64,000 nt of DNA from Paenibacillus soyae. Lineage in GTDB: Bacteria > Bacillota > Bacilli > Paenibacillales > Paenibacillaceae. The notes below the pieces were generated by a model. The model was not told the DNA's origin. It saw nothing but the letters and a program-made list of their open reading frames with translations, and did no database searches. Position numbers and translations under genes: made by a program. Below are positions 8,271 through 17,544 of the stretch, piece after piece; the stretch's first letter is position 1; the number at the start of each line of letters is the position of its first letter. The stretch spans positions 62,001 through 126,000 of the forward strand of contig NZ_JANIPJ010000001.1 in assembly GCF_024623455.1 (NCBI RefSeq), in the 5' to 3' direction.

Positions 8271-9599
8271 ATGTATAACATACTAATCGTGGACGATGAA
8301 CCGCTTATATGCGAAGGCTTAACCCGGCTGCTGTCCACCTCGGGCATTAACATCGGGCACATCTACAACGCGCACAGCGGCTACGAGGCGCTCGACTATC
8401 TCCGGATGGAGGACATCGATCTGCTCGTTACCGATATTCAGATGGGTTCGATGAGCGGCATCGAGCTCATGCAGCAGGCGAAGATCATCAAGCCGTGGGT
8501 GCAGGTCATCATCATATCGGCTCACGAGACGTTCCAATACGCGCAGCTCGCCATTCGGTTCGGCGCGAGGGATTACCTCATCAAGCCGCTGAACAGCGAG
8601 CAGTTCCTCAGCTCGGTAAGGCATGTGCTGCTGCATATGGATAAGGGCGTCCGCGATCAGGAGGAGCTGATGTCCGAGCTGCGGGAGCACTTCCGGATGC
8701 GGGAGCCGCAGCAGGACCGGACGGCGCTTCTGCATCGCCTGCTCGTCGCGGCGAACGGGGAGCGGGAGTCTGTTCTCGGCGAGCTGAGAAGGCGATTCGG
8801 AATCGAGCTGAAGGGACCGTATTACGCCGTCATTAAGATGAAGCTGGGCCTTGCCGAAGACGGGCGCGCCGTCTCGGAGAAGGACGGCCGTCTGCTGCAG
8901 TACGCGGCGCTGAATATCGCCAGCGAGTTGCTGGACAAGGAATGGGATTACGAATCGTTTTATGATACCGGCCATACGATCTGTATCGTCATTCAGTGGG
9001 ACGAGAAGCGCTACGGCGATACCAGCGTCGACAAGGTGAATCAGCTGGAGATGATCGGCAGAAGCCTTCATTTCAACGTGCGCAAATTTCTTGGTCTGTC
9101 CTGCGTCGTCGGCATCAGCCAAATTCTGAAGGGCGGCGAATTTCTCGGCGAAGTGCACACGCAAGCCGACAAGGCGATCCGGTGGAGCCGCGAGTTCAAG
9201 GACCACTACGTGTTCTACTACGGGGATTTCAAGTGGGGGACGATGTCCGAGGAAGAGCCGACCGACGACGAGATCGCCGAGCAGAACAATATGATCGTCG
9301 AGCGGTCGAGGCAGTACATCCAGCAGAACTATGCGCAGAAGGGGTTGACCTTGAACGAAGTCGCTCAGAAGAACCATGTCAGCCCGAATTATCTCAGCTA
9401 CCTGTTCAAGAAGAACACGGGCTGCAATCTATGGGAATACGTCATCAAGCTGCGCATGGAGGAGAGCAAACGCCTTATTCTGAACACGGATTTGAGAAGG
9501 TACGAAATATCCGAGATGGTCGGCTACGAATCGCCGGAGCATTTCAGCAAAATATTCAAAAAATATTTCGGCATGAGTCCCAGCGAGATGAAGAAGTAA
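8271..9599 (+). CDS. YesN-family response regulator with AraC HTH
   Basis: About 442 residues. An N-terminal receiver (MYNILIVDDEPLICEG) has its acceptor Asp near residue 55 in LLVTDIQMG and the Lys of the KPL switch (DYLIKPLNS). A middle segment of about 200 residues is typical of YesN proteins. Two C-terminal AraC helix-turn-helix motifs follow (LNEVAQKNHVSPNYLSYLFK and YEISEMVGYESPEHFSKIFK). The ATG at 8271 is chosen over 8262 because GAGAGG ends at 8261, giving 9 nt spacing. It is the output partner of the preceding kinase and probably activates the downstream permease genes. Confidence 0.93.
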   Translation: MYNILIVDDEPLICEGLTRLLSTSGINIGHIYNAHSGYEALDYLRMEDIDLLVTDIQMGSMSGIELMQQAKIIKPWVQVIIISAHETFQYAQLAIRFGARDYLIKPLNSEQFLSSVRHVLLHMDKGVRDQEELMSELREHFRMREPQQDRTALLHRLLVAANGERESVLGELRRRFGIELKGPYYAVIKMKLGLAEDGRAVSEKDGRLLQYAALNIASELLDKEWDYESFYDTGHTICIVIQWDEKRYGDTSVDKVNQLEMIGRSLHFNVRKFLGLSCVVGISQILKGGEFLGEVHTQADKAIRWSREFKDHYVFYYGDFKWGTMSEEEPTDDEIAEQNNMIVERSRQYIQQNYAQKGLTLNEVAQKNHVSPNYLSYLFKKNTGCNLWEYVIKLRMEESKRLILNTDLRRYEISEMVGYESPEHFSKIFKKYFGMSPSEMKK

Positions 9600-9694
9600 T
9601 ATCGCCTATCATCCGGATAGATACGCACATGTTCACCGAAGCCCTCCTTCCCTACAATTAGGAGTAATCACCTAAAGGAATGAGGGACCGCAAT

Positions 9695-10618
9695 ATGGAG
9701 CAATCAACGGCTGTTCCGATCAGTCAATCGAAGCCACAGACGCAGCGTTCGGGCAAGATCAAGAGGTATATGTGGGGGTACTTGTTCCTCCTGCCTGCCA
9801 TCGCGATCTTCACGCTGTTCCTGTGGCTGCCTATTTTCAAGGGCGTCATGAGCAGCTTCTACACGATAGACTTTGTCAAAGGGGACAGCTTTGTCGGCCT
9901 TGCCAATTACAAGACGGTATTCCAGGACGCCGACGTTCTGGTTTCCGTCAAAAATACGCTTTATTACATGGGACTAGCGCTCGTCATCGGGTTCTGGGTG
10001 CCGATCCTGTTCGCCGTCTCCATCTCGGAGATGCGCAGATTCCAGGGCTTCGCGCGCGTGGCGGCTTATCTGCCTTACGTCGTTCCGTTCGTCGTGCTGT
10101 ACGGCGTCTGGCGCTGGCTATACGATCCCGTCGGGCCGATCAACGCGGTGCTGAAGAGCCTCGGCATCGGCCAGATCAGCTTTATGGTCGACCGAGCCTG
10201 GTCGATGATCTCGATCGTCATAATGGAAACCTGGCAAAGCTTCGGCTCGGCGATGCTCATCTATCTGGCCGCCGTGCTCAGCGTGCCGCGCGAGTGGTAC
10301 GAAGCCGCGGAGATCGACGGCGCGGGCGTCTGGCAGCGTATTCGGCATATCACCTTGCCCGCGATCCGGGGGCAAATTCTGCTTATGCTCATGCTGCAGC
10401 TGATCGCGACCTCGCAAGGGTTCCAGACGCAATACGCGATGCTCGACGGGGGGCCGAACAATGCTACGCTTACCTATGCGCTCCTGATCGTTCGATACGC
10501 GTTCGTCCGGCAGGATTACGGCGTCGCCTCGGCGCTCGGCGTCCTCATGTTCTTCGCCCTCAGCATTCTAGCGATCATTCAATTCCGGATCAACAATAGA
10601 GGGGGAGTAGAGTCATGA
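9695..10618 (+). CDS. ABC sugar transporter permease, MalF/LplB type
   Basis: An integral membrane permease of about 307 residues with six predicted helices, beginning GYLFLLPAIAIFTLFLWLP. The permease EAA loop is clear as EAAEIDGAGVWQRIRHITLP, the docking site for the ATPase. The family imports mono- or oligosaccharides of the CUT1 class. ATG 9695, with GAGGG 8 nt upstream, is preferred over ATG 9680, which directly abuts AAAGGA. The stop overlaps the next permease by ATGA. No ATPase is encoded here, as is usual for CUT1 systems that share an MsmX-type ATPase encoded elsewhere. Confidence 0.92.
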   Translation: MEQSTAVPISQSKPQTQRSGKIKRYMWGYLFLLPAIAIFTLFLWLPIFKGVMSSFYTIDFVKGDSFVGLANYKTVFQDADVLVSVKNTLYYMGLALVIGFWVPILFAVSISEMRRFQGFARVAAYLPYVVPFVVLYGVWRWLYDPVGPINAVLKSLGIGQISFMVDRAWSMISIVIMETWQSFGSAMLIYLAAVLSVPREWYEAAEIDGAGVWQRIRHITLPAIRGQILLMLMLQLIATSQGFQTQYAMLDGGPNNATLTYALLIVRYAFVRQDYGVASALGVLMFFALSILAIIQFRINNRGGVES

Positions 10619-11484
10619 AGACGATGGATCGGGGCATTCTATCCAACTACGATCTGAAGAAACCGGCGACGAGATGGCTGTATTACCTCATGAATCTTGT
10701 CATTCTGCTGATGATGTGCTGCATGGTGTATCCGATTCTGATCTCATTGCTGAACGGACTGAAGGCGAACAAGGAAGTGAACTCGTTCCCGCCGACCTTC
10801 CTGCCGAAGGAATGGCATTTCGAGAACTACAAGGAAGCGTGGAACTATATCGACTTGCCGTTGTATTTCAAAAACACGATGATGATTTTCGCGGGCAACA
10901 TGGTCGTCACCGTGCTCGTGCTGGGTCTTGCGTCTTACGCGCTGTCGAAGATGACGATTCCGTTCAAGTCGGGCATTTACTATTATTTCCTGATGACGTT
11001 GTTCATTCCGGCGACGACATACATGATCCCGAATTTCATCAACCTGAAGGATTTGGGCCTCATGGGCTCGTTTGCCGCCATCTGGCTGCCTGCGGGGGCC
11101 AACGCGTTTTTCTTGCTGCTGCTGAAATCGTTTATGGACGGTATTCATGTGGAAATCTTCGAATCGGCGCGCATCGACGGCGCTTCGGAGGCGCGGAGCT
11201 TCTTCCAAATCGCCTTCCCGCTGTCCATCCCGATCTTCGCGACGCTGTCGATCTTCGTGTTCGCGACGGCCTGGAACGACTGGTTCTGGCCAAGCTTCAT
11301 CTTAAGCCAAGAGAACAAGCCGCTGTCGGCGGCGATCCGGGATTTCGTCTTGAACGCGCGCCGGCTGGATTTGAATATACGTTTCGCGATATTGACGATT
11401 GTTTTGATTCCACCGGTTATTATTTTCTTATTTTTCCAGAAGTTCATTTTAAGAGGCCTTCATTTAGGCGGGGTAAAAGGATAA
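10615..11484 (+). CDS. ABC sugar transporter permease, MalG type
   Basis: The second CUT1 permease, 289 residues, six predicted helices, with EAA loop ESARIDGASEARSFFQIAFP. Its start overlaps the previous stop by 4 nt (ATGA), so translation is coupled and the two form a heterodimeric channel. The solute-binding protein follows after 144 nt. Confidence 0.92.
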   Translation: MKTMDRGILSNYDLKKPATRWLYYLMNLVILLMMCCMVYPILISLLNGLKANKEVNSFPPTFLPKEWHFENYKEAWNYIDLPLYFKNTMMIFAGNMVVTVLVLGLASYALSKMTIPFKSGIYYYFLMTLFIPATTYMIPNFINLKDLGLMGSFAAIWLPAGANAFFLLLLKSFMDGIHVEIFESARIDGASEARSFFQIAFPLSIPIFATLSIFVFATAWNDWFWPSFILSQENKPLSAAIRDFVLNARRLDLNIRFAILTIVLIPPVIIFLFFQKFILRGLHLGGVKG

Positions 11485-11628
11485 AAAGATCCGTATCTGG
11501 AATTATGTGTGCGATTATAAAACGTAAATCTGCACATGATCCGAATAGAACTGCACATCGCTCTAGCGGCGGCGCCTCCATTATGATGAGCGTGTAAGCA
11601 AATTTGAGACGAAAAGGGGATAAACGAA

Positions 11629-13071
11629 ATGCGCAAGTTTTCCATGATGATGGCTCTGGTCATGTCGCTGACGCTCCTGCTCGCCGCCTGCAGCGGCAAC
11701 AACGGCGGCAATAACGCGAACAAGCCGGGCTCGGATCCAAGCGCCGCGCCTTCGAACGACGTGGGCGCCCCGCCCGCCGAAGAAGACATTACGCAGAAGA
11801 AGGTATCGATCAGCATCTATTATCCGACGCCGGACCGCGTAGAGGACCGAGCGCTGGAGGACGACAAGATCAAACGCTTCAACGAGGTGTTCCCGAACGT
11901 TGAGGTGATCAAAAGCGATTGGCAATATAACCCGAACGAGATCGGCATCAAGATGGGCGCGAACGAAGCGCCGACGCTGTTCAACACGTACGCTTCCGAG
12001 GGCAAGTTTCTGGCGGAGAAGGGCTGGGCGGCCGACATTACCGAGCTGTTCAACAATTATGAATTCAAGGACCAAATGAACCCCGTCCTGCAGGACCTGT
12101 TCACGGTGGACGGCAAAGTATACGGCATCGCGCAGCGCGGCTACCCGACCGGCGTCGCGGTGAACAAAAAAATGCTGGATGAAAAAGGCATCGCGATTCC
12201 TCCATTCGACTGGACTTGGGAAGACATGTTGAATACCGCCAAGGCGGTATCCGATCCGGACGCCGGCATCTCCGGCATCGCGCCGATGGGCAAAGGCAAC
12301 GAGGCCGGCTGGAACTGGACTAACTTCCTGTTCACGGCTGGCGGCGACATTCAAAGCGTGGACGGCGGCAAAGTAACGGCTACGTTCAACTCGGACGCGG
12401 GCGTGAAGGCGATGGAGTACTACAACCAGCTGAAATGGGAAGCAAACGCGATTCCGCTTGATTGGGCACTCGGCTGGGGCGACGCGGTCAGCGCGTTCGC
12501 GCAAAGCAGAACGGCCATGGTTATCGCGGGTCCGGACGGTCCTGTCGATCAAGGCCTGAACCAAGGGGGCATGTCGCCTGACGACATTCTTGTCTATCCG
12601 ATCCCGGCCTACGAGAAAGGCGGCAAGCATTACGGCGTGCTCGGCGGCGACTTCCTCGTCATCAACCCGAACGCGACGAAAGACGAGCAGGAAATCGCGT
12701 TCCGTTACGCGACGTTCGATTATTTCTCCGACAAAGGCTTGGAGTCGCTGGAGCAGAACATTCAAGCGCGCAAAGCGGACAACAAGTTCTACGTGCCGGC
12801 CGTTCTGCAATATTTTAAATCCGATTCCGAATACGGCGCAAAGGTGACGGAGCTGTTCGGAAAGCACGACAACGTCTACCAATACGGCCAAGAGACGCTC
12901 GGCTTGATCGACGGCAAACCGGAATCGCAGTTCAACACGCAAGATTATTACGGCGCGATGACGAACGTCATCCAGGAAGTGTTCTCCAAGGAAGGCGTGG
13001 ACATCAAAGCCCAGCTCGATATGACGGCGAAGCTCGTGCAGGAGAAGTTCTACGATACGATTCAACCATAG
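11629..13071 (+). CDS. ABC sugar transporter solute-binding lipoprotein
   Basis: 480 residues. A lipoprotein signal peptide has lipobox LLAAC, followed by a disordered Gly/Asn/Pro tether of about 40 residues and a family 1 extracellular solute-binding domain (YNPNEIGIKMGANEAPTLF, LTEKGWAADITELF-like start, and Trp-rich binding cleft segments such as FDWTWEDMLNTA and GWNWTNFLFTAGG). It captures the substrate for the two preceding permeases. The sugar cannot be identified from sequence. A strong hairpin after the stop separates it from the hydrolase gene. Confidence 0.92.
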   Translation: MRKFSMMMALVMSLTLLLAACSGNNGGNNANKPGSDPSAAPSNDVGAPPAEEDITQKKVSISIYYPTPDRVEDRALEDDKIKRFNEVFPNVEVIKSDWQYNPNEIGIKMGANEAPTLFNTYASEGKFLAEKGWAADITELFNNYEFKDQMNPVLQDLFTVDGKVYGIAQRGYPTGVAVNKKMLDEKGIAIPPFDWTWEDMLNTAKAVSDPDAGISGIAPMGKGNEAGWNWTNFLFTAGGDIQSVDGGKVTATFNSDAGVKAMEYYNQLKWEANAIPLDWALGWGDAVSAFAQSRTAMVIAGPDGPVDQGLNQGGMSPDDILVYPIPAYEKGGKHYGVLGGDFLVINPNATKDEQEIAFRYATFDYFSDKGLESLEQNIQARKADNKFYVPAVLQYFKSDSEYGAKVTELFGKHDNVYQYGQETLGLIDGKPESQFNTQDYYGAMTNVIQEVFSKEGVDIKAQLDMTAKLVQEKFYDTIQP

Positions 13072-13082
13072 GATAAGCAGAG

Positions 13083-13130
13083 CGGGGTTGTCCGTTTGTA
13101 GATGGTGCATCTACGCGGGCGGCCCCGTTT
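13083..13130 (+). terminator. long hairpin between binding protein and hydrolase genes
   Basis: CGGGGTTGTCCG (13083-13094) pairs with CGGGCGGCCCCG (13116-13127) using a few G-U pairs, around an inner TAGATG/CATCTA stem, followed by TTT. The short T-run suggests partial termination, which would lower hydrolase expression relative to the transporter. Confidence 0.6.
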
Positions 13131-13154
13131 CCGTATACAAGGAGGGGTGGGGAG

Positions 13155-15881
13155 ATGGCAAAGCGGGGAATGCTCGGGGCCGGAGCCGCTGTTGCGTTAT
13201 TGGTTGGCTGCGCCGCGATCTTGTGGATCGTGTTTGGTTCGGGGGGCAAGGCCGAGATGAAGGTGCTGGAGGAACAGGGGCTGCTGGTGGTCAGCCATGA
13301 CGGGTACGAGATGGCGTTCGATTCGGGGAACGGCGGCATCGCTTATATGAAGGAGAAGGGAATGGATAGAAGCTTGACCCTTGGCAACGAAGCTTTGTGG
13401 CTGGCGGTTCTGGGGGATGATTCTTCCGTGCAGAGCGTGGATTCGAAGAGCTTCTCCTACGACTGGTCGGGACGCGACGGCTTGCTGCGGCTGCATTATG
13501 GCGGACCGCTCGAGGTGGACGTCGACGTCCGATTCGGGGACGGCAAACGAATCGAGATGAGCGCGGTGCTGGCGAACGGTACGGGGCAGACGGTGAAGAC
13601 GTTCCGGTTCCCGTACGAGCTGAAGGTTGAGCAGGACGCGGTGCAGGATGCCATTCTCCCGATGCTGCCGGGCGCGAAGCTGAAGCAAGCTTTCTTCCAA
13701 GAGAGCAACTCGTTCGCCGATCAATATCCGGGAGTCATGTTCGCCTCTTATCTGGCGATGCGCACGGATGCGGGCTCGCTTGCGATGTACGACCTGGACG
13801 GCGGCAAGACGCCGCTGACCGAGCTTGGCTACAAGCATCAGATTAACGACGCCGGCAAAACGTCGTTCGTCCACAATTACCGCACGTGGATCGAGGCCGA
13901 GCAGAAATGGGAGAGTCCGACGGTCGTGCTGGAGGTCGGCGGCGATTATAAGGAATCGATCTTGAGCTACCGCGAGCTGAACGGCATCGACGAATATCGC
14001 TCGCTGGACGAGAAGCTCGGGGATGAAGCAAAGAAGTATTTCGGGATGCCGCTGTACAAGACGGACATCTCGGCGATTAAGGATGCGAGCTGGGATCGGT
14101 TGACGAGCGATTATATAAATGAGATGAACTACAACGGCATGATCCATCTGGTCGGCTTCCAGACCGGCGGCCATGACGAGAACTACCCGAACTTTATGCC
14201 GCCCGACGCGGCATGGGGCGGGGATGCGGCGTTCCGCGCCTTCGTTGACAACGCGCGTTCGAAGGGGAATATCGTCGTTCCGTATACGAATATGAGCTGG
14301 TGGGGCGTGAATTCGCCGACGCTCGCGAATTTGCCGTCCGGCACGACGATGGAAGACATAGTGGTGAAGAAGGAAAACGAGGCGTTGATGCAGGAGGATT
14401 ACGGGGCGCATTCCGGGTACGTCGTGAATACCGGCCATCCTTTCTTCCGGGAGCGGACGGCGGAGGAGCATCGCAGGCTGCTGGAGGAAGGCGGCTTCGA
14501 CGGTATTTTCGAGGATCAATGGGGCATTCGCAATTCGCCGTACGTGTTCAATGCGACGTTGTCGGATGGGACGGATCCTTCGACCTCGTATTTCCAAGGC
14601 GTAAGAGACTACTTCGCGGCGGCGGAACACCGCATGTACATCGAGGACGGCACGGACGTGCTTGCGGACGATTCGGTAGGATTCATGGGCTCGACGTACT
14701 TGTGGGATCTGCTCGGCTACAGAAAGAACACCGCTTCTTACACGGACTATTATCCGTTGTCGGGCCTGCTCATGCGGGATAAGGTGATGTTCTATCATCA
14801 CAATCTAGCAAGCGAGACGATGACGGACGACCTGGATATGCTGCGTTGGAATCTCGCGATGGGTTACAACCTTAGCGCGGATTTCTACAACGGGGTAAGT
14901 AGTCCGTGGGTGGACGCGGTTGGCGTCTTCCAGCAATACGTGCTTGCGGATTACGTCGATCGGCTCGTGACGGACTTCGAGCAGGTGACGGAGTCGGTGA
15001 CCCGGACGGACTTCGGCACGCATACGGTCACGGCGAATTGGGATAAGACAGGTACTTACGAGCTGAATAGCGAGTTTGCTTTGTCCCCGGGAGGCTTCGA
15101 TGTTAGAAATAAGGAAGGCGGCGTCCGGGCGGGCAACTACTCCCGCTATAACGGGCTCGTGCTGGATCCGGGCGATCATCTCCTGGTCGAAGCGCGTGCG
15201 GGAGATGCGGTACGGATCTATCAGCCGATCGGCTCCGATACGACGCTCAAGGTGAAGAAAGGCGAAGGCTGGAAGCATGCGGTTGCTTCGGTTCATCGAG
15301 CGGACGGGGAGAAGCTTGCGGATCTCCGGGTAACCGAGGAGGGCGAGTACGTTTTGTTCGACTATGTCGCGTTGGTTAAGGAGCAGAAGGTGGCTTACGT
15401 CGAATTGGCCCGCTCCGAGGAGCCAAGTATGGCTACAGAGACGTTCGAGAAGGTGAAACTGGAGGTGAATATGGCGCTCGGTCAGCCTGTCGTCGGGACG
15501 TCTATGACGGATAAAGCGTTCGATCCGAAGCTGACGGTCGACGGCGATCCTTTCACGTATTGGGAGAGCACGGCCAAAAAGTTTCCGCAGTCGCTCACGG
15601 TCGATCTCGACGAGGAGAAGCCGGTTCGCAAGGTCGTGCTGCGGCTGCCTCCGCAGGATGCGTGGGAGCGGCGCGTACAAGACATCGAAGTGTTTGGGAG
15701 CGCGGACGGTACGACGTTTACGTCCTTGAAGACTGCCGCTCCTTACACGTACGATCCGCAATCGGATAACCGGATTGAGATCGTGTTGGACGATGCGGCC
15801 GAAGTCCGGCACGTTCGCGTCACCATTACGTCGAACAGCGCCTGGCCGGCCGCGCAGGTGTCGGAGCTTGAAGTGTATTGA
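13155..15881 (+). CDS. anchored DUF6259-like putative glycoside hydrolase with discoidin tail
   Basis: 908 residues. An N-terminal membrane helix (about 7-26) lacks a clear lipobox. A beta-sandwich-like region follows to about 280. A central region of about 310-620 looks like a barrel hydrolase of the DUF6259 type, with TGGHDENYPNF, NMSWWGVNSPT, FDGIFEDQWG and YIEDGTDVLADDS. Asp and Glu residues in those strands are the catalytic candidates, which is inference. The last 140 residues resemble an F5/8 discoidin (CBM32-like) domain: ALGQPV, TVDGDPFTYWES, RKVVLRLP and VSELEVY. AAGGAGGGG precedes the ATG. Position in the sugar-uptake locus implies it releases the oligosaccharide that is then imported. 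Confidence 0.75.
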   Translation: MAKRGMLGAGAAVALLVGCAAILWIVFGSGGKAEMKVLEEQGLLVVSHDGYEMAFDSGNGGIAYMKEKGMDRSLTLGNEALWLAVLGDDSSVQSVDSKSFSYDWSGRDGLLRLHYGGPLEVDVDVRFGDGKRIEMSAVLANGTGQTVKTFRFPYELKVEQDAVQDAILPMLPGAKLKQAFFQESNSFADQYPGVMFASYLAMRTDAGSLAMYDLDGGKTPLTELGYKHQINDAGKTSFVHNYRTWIEAEQKWESPTVVLEVGGDYKESILSYRELNGIDEYRSLDEKLGDEAKKYFGMPLYKTDISAIKDASWDRLTSDYINEMNYNGMIHLVGFQTGGHDENYPNFMPPDAAWGGDAAFRAFVDNARSKGNIVVPYTNMSWWGVNSPTLANLPSGTTMEDIVVKKENEALMQEDYGAHSGYVVNTGHPFFRERTAEEHRRLLEEGGFDGIFEDQWGIRNSPYVFNATLSDGTDPSTSYFQGVRDYFAAAEHRMYIEDGTDVLADDSVGFMGSTYLWDLLGYRKNTASYTDYYPLSGLLMRDKVMFYHHNLASETMTDDLDMLRWNLAMGYNLSADFYNGVSSPWVDAVGVFQQYVLADYVDRLVTDFEQVTESVTRTDFGTHTVTANWDKTGTYELNSEFALSPGGFDVRNKEGGVRAGNYSRYNGLVLDPGDHLLVEARAGDAVRIYQPIGSDTTLKVKKGEGWKHAVASVHRADGEKLADLRVTEEGEYVLFDYVALVKEQKVAYVELARSEEPSMATETFEKVKLEVNMALGQPVVGTSMTDKAFDPKLTVDGDPFTYWESTAKKFPQSLTVDLDEEKPVRKVVLRLPPQDAWERRVQDIEVFGSADGTTFTSLKTAAPYTYDPQSDNRIEIVLDDAAEVRHVRVTITSNSAWPAAQVSELEVY

Positions 15882-15906
15882 GATGCGCGGTTATTGTCGC
15901 TTTGGA

Positions 15907-15941
15907 GCCCCTGCCGGGAAAGACGGCGGGGGCCGTTTTTT
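15907..15941 (+). terminator. intrinsic terminator of the carbohydrate locus
   Basis: GCCCCTGCCG pairs with CGGCGGGGGC across a 7-nt loop, followed by CGTTTTTTG. It closes the locus after the hydrolase gene. Confidence 0.85.
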
Positions 15942-16054
15942 GTTGTTGATGCGGAGAGGGGATTAATCAATTAGGAGCGCGAGCTGAACATCACGCGTTG
16001 CATTCCTGGGGGATAAGCGGTATGTTCAATTTTAGATGAAAATAGAAACTGTAG

Positions 16055-16747
16055 GTGATTGAGGATTTGGCTGCTTTATTGGAAATCGAGGGTTTAGGGA
16101 AGCGGATCGCTACCGATGAAGCGGGCGGTCTTCGGACTTTGTTTCACGGTCTATCGGCGGTCATCCGCGAGCCGGCAAGCATTGCCGTGATGGGAGCTTC
16201 CGGGCAAGGGAAAAGTACGCTCCTTCGTATGCTGGCCTGCTTGGAGACGATTGACGAGGGGGATGTGCGGCTGAACGGGCAATCGTTCCGGCAATCGGAT
16301 ATTCGGGAGTGGAGGATGGATGTCAGCTATGTAGCTCAGCAAGCCGTTATGCTGCCGGGCACGGTCGACTTTAATTTGCGTACGGTCAGCCGTCTTCATG
16401 GGGCGACCTACGAGGAGCGGCTCGCGTCGGAGCTGATGGAGCGTTGCGGGCTCGGCGGGATGCCTGGTGCTAAGCAGGCGACGGAGCTCTCCGGCGGCGA
16501 GAAGCAGCGGCTGGCGCTTGTTCGCTCGTTGCTGCTGAGACCGCAGGTTCTGCTGCTGGACGAGGTGACCGCTTCTTTGGACGAAGAGAATAGCCGTTAC
16601 GTGGAGGAGCTGCTCCTGGAACGGCATCGCTCCGAAGGAACTACGCTCATCTGGGTGACGCACCAGCCGGAGCAAGCCCATCGGGTGGCGCCTGTGCATT
16701 GGACCTTGGCGGGCGGACGGATCACAGAGAGCGGGGTGGCGCGATGA
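16055..16747 (+). CDS. fetA: ABC ATPase, FetA (YbbL)-like
   Basis: A 230-residue nucleotide-binding subunit with Walker A GASGQGKST, signature LSGGEKQR, Walker B VLLLDEVTAS and switch His in WVTHQPEQAH. It is paired by a 4-nt overlap with a UPF0014 permease, which identifies the FetAB type, reported in Escherichia coli as an iron exporter aiding peroxide resistance. The substrate in this organism is inference. The frame opens at GTG 16055, but no good ribosome site precedes it; later TTG codons (for example 16079) are alternatives. The gene lacks the extra domains of importer ATPases. Confidence 0.85.
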   Translation: MIEDLAALLEIEGLGKRIATDEAGGLRTLFHGLSAVIREPASIAVMGASGQGKSTLLRMLACLETIDEGDVRLNGQSFRQSDIREWRMDVSYVAQQAVMLPGTVDFNLRTVSRLHGATYEERLASELMERCGLGGMPGAKQATELSGGEKQRLALVRSLLLRPQVLLLDEVTASLDEENSRYVEELLLERHRSEGTTLIWVTHQPEQAHRVAPVHWTLAGGRITESGVAR

Positions 16748-17502
16748 CGCTCTTGGCGCTGAGCTTTACGCTTGTTTTTGTTTTTATTACGATGTTCGTC
16801 TCTTATTGGAAGAAGCTCGATCTGGAGCGAAGCATCGCGATCAGCTGCATCCGCGCGGCAGTCCAGCTTCTTGCGATCGGCTATGTGCTACACTACGTGT
16901 TCGAGACGGATCATATCGGGTTTATTGTCGCCATTATCGGGGTGATGATCGCGGTCGCGTCGTGGAACGCGGCGAAGCGCGGCAAAGGGATGAGCGGCGT
17001 CTTTTGGCGCATTGCCCTGACGATCGCTTCGATGGAAGCGTTCATGATGCTGTTCCTGCTCGGGCTGGGGCTCATCGAGCCGACGCCGCAATATATCATT
17101 CCGCTCAGCGGCATGACGATCGGCAACGCAATGGTGGTCGCGGGTTTGTTCACGACGTCGGTCCGGCGCGAGCTGGCGTCGTCGCGCGGCGAGATCGAGA
17201 CGCTGCTGGCGCTCGGCGCCTCGACGGGGCAAGCGCTGCAGGGCGCGCTGAAGCGGGCCGTGAAGTTCAGTCTCATCCCGACGATCGACAGCTTGAAGAC
17301 CGTCGGGCTTGTCCAGCTTCCGGGCATGATGACGGGGATGATCATCGCTGGCGCGGACCCCGTAGAGGCGGTCCGCTACCAGATCCTGATCCTCTTCTCG
17401 CATGCCGCATCGGCCGCGATGACCAGCATGCTCCTCAGCATGCTGTACCCGAAGCTGCTCATGACCCGCGATTTGCGGGTACGGCAGCTGCCGGAGGATT
17501 AG
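16744..17502 (+). CDS. fetB: UPF0014 ABC permease, FetB (YbbM)-like
   Basis: A 252-residue membrane protein with about seven hydrophobic helices (LLALSFTLVFVFITMFVSYW, FIVAIIGVMIAVASW and others). The UPF0014 hallmark PLSGMTIGNAMVVAGL is present, as is the C-terminal PGMMTGMIIAGADPVEAVRYQ. ATG 16744 overlaps the ATPase stop (ATGA), so the two are translationally coupled. The open frame extends further upstream but there it only overlaps the ATPase gene. Probable metal (iron) exporter permease. Confidence 0.88.
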   Translation: MTLLALSFTLVFVFITMFVSYWKKLDLERSIAISCIRAAVQLLAIGYVLHYVFETDHIGFIVAIIGVMIAVASWNAAKRGKGMSGVFWRIALTIASMEAFMMLFLLGLGLIEPTPQYIIPLSGMTIGNAMVVAGLFTTSVRRELASSRGEIETLLALGASTGQALQGALKRAVKFSLIPTIDSLKTVGLVQLPGMMTGMIIAGADPVEAVRYQILILFSHAASAAMTSMLLSMLYPKLLMTRDLRVRQLPED

Positions 17503-17544
17503 CTTGGTTACGGCGGTAAGCGCGGGCAACCTACGCGCGAACGG

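Noticed and set aside
11581..13110. 509-codon open frame on the minus strand
   Set aside because: It is antisense to the solute-binding lipoprotein gene, Arg/Val/His-rich with no domain, and has no ribosome site; an artefact of GC-rich codon use.
13197..14801. 534-codon open frame on the minus strand
   Set aside because: It is antisense to the anchored hydrolase gene and has the composition of a reverse-frame shadow.
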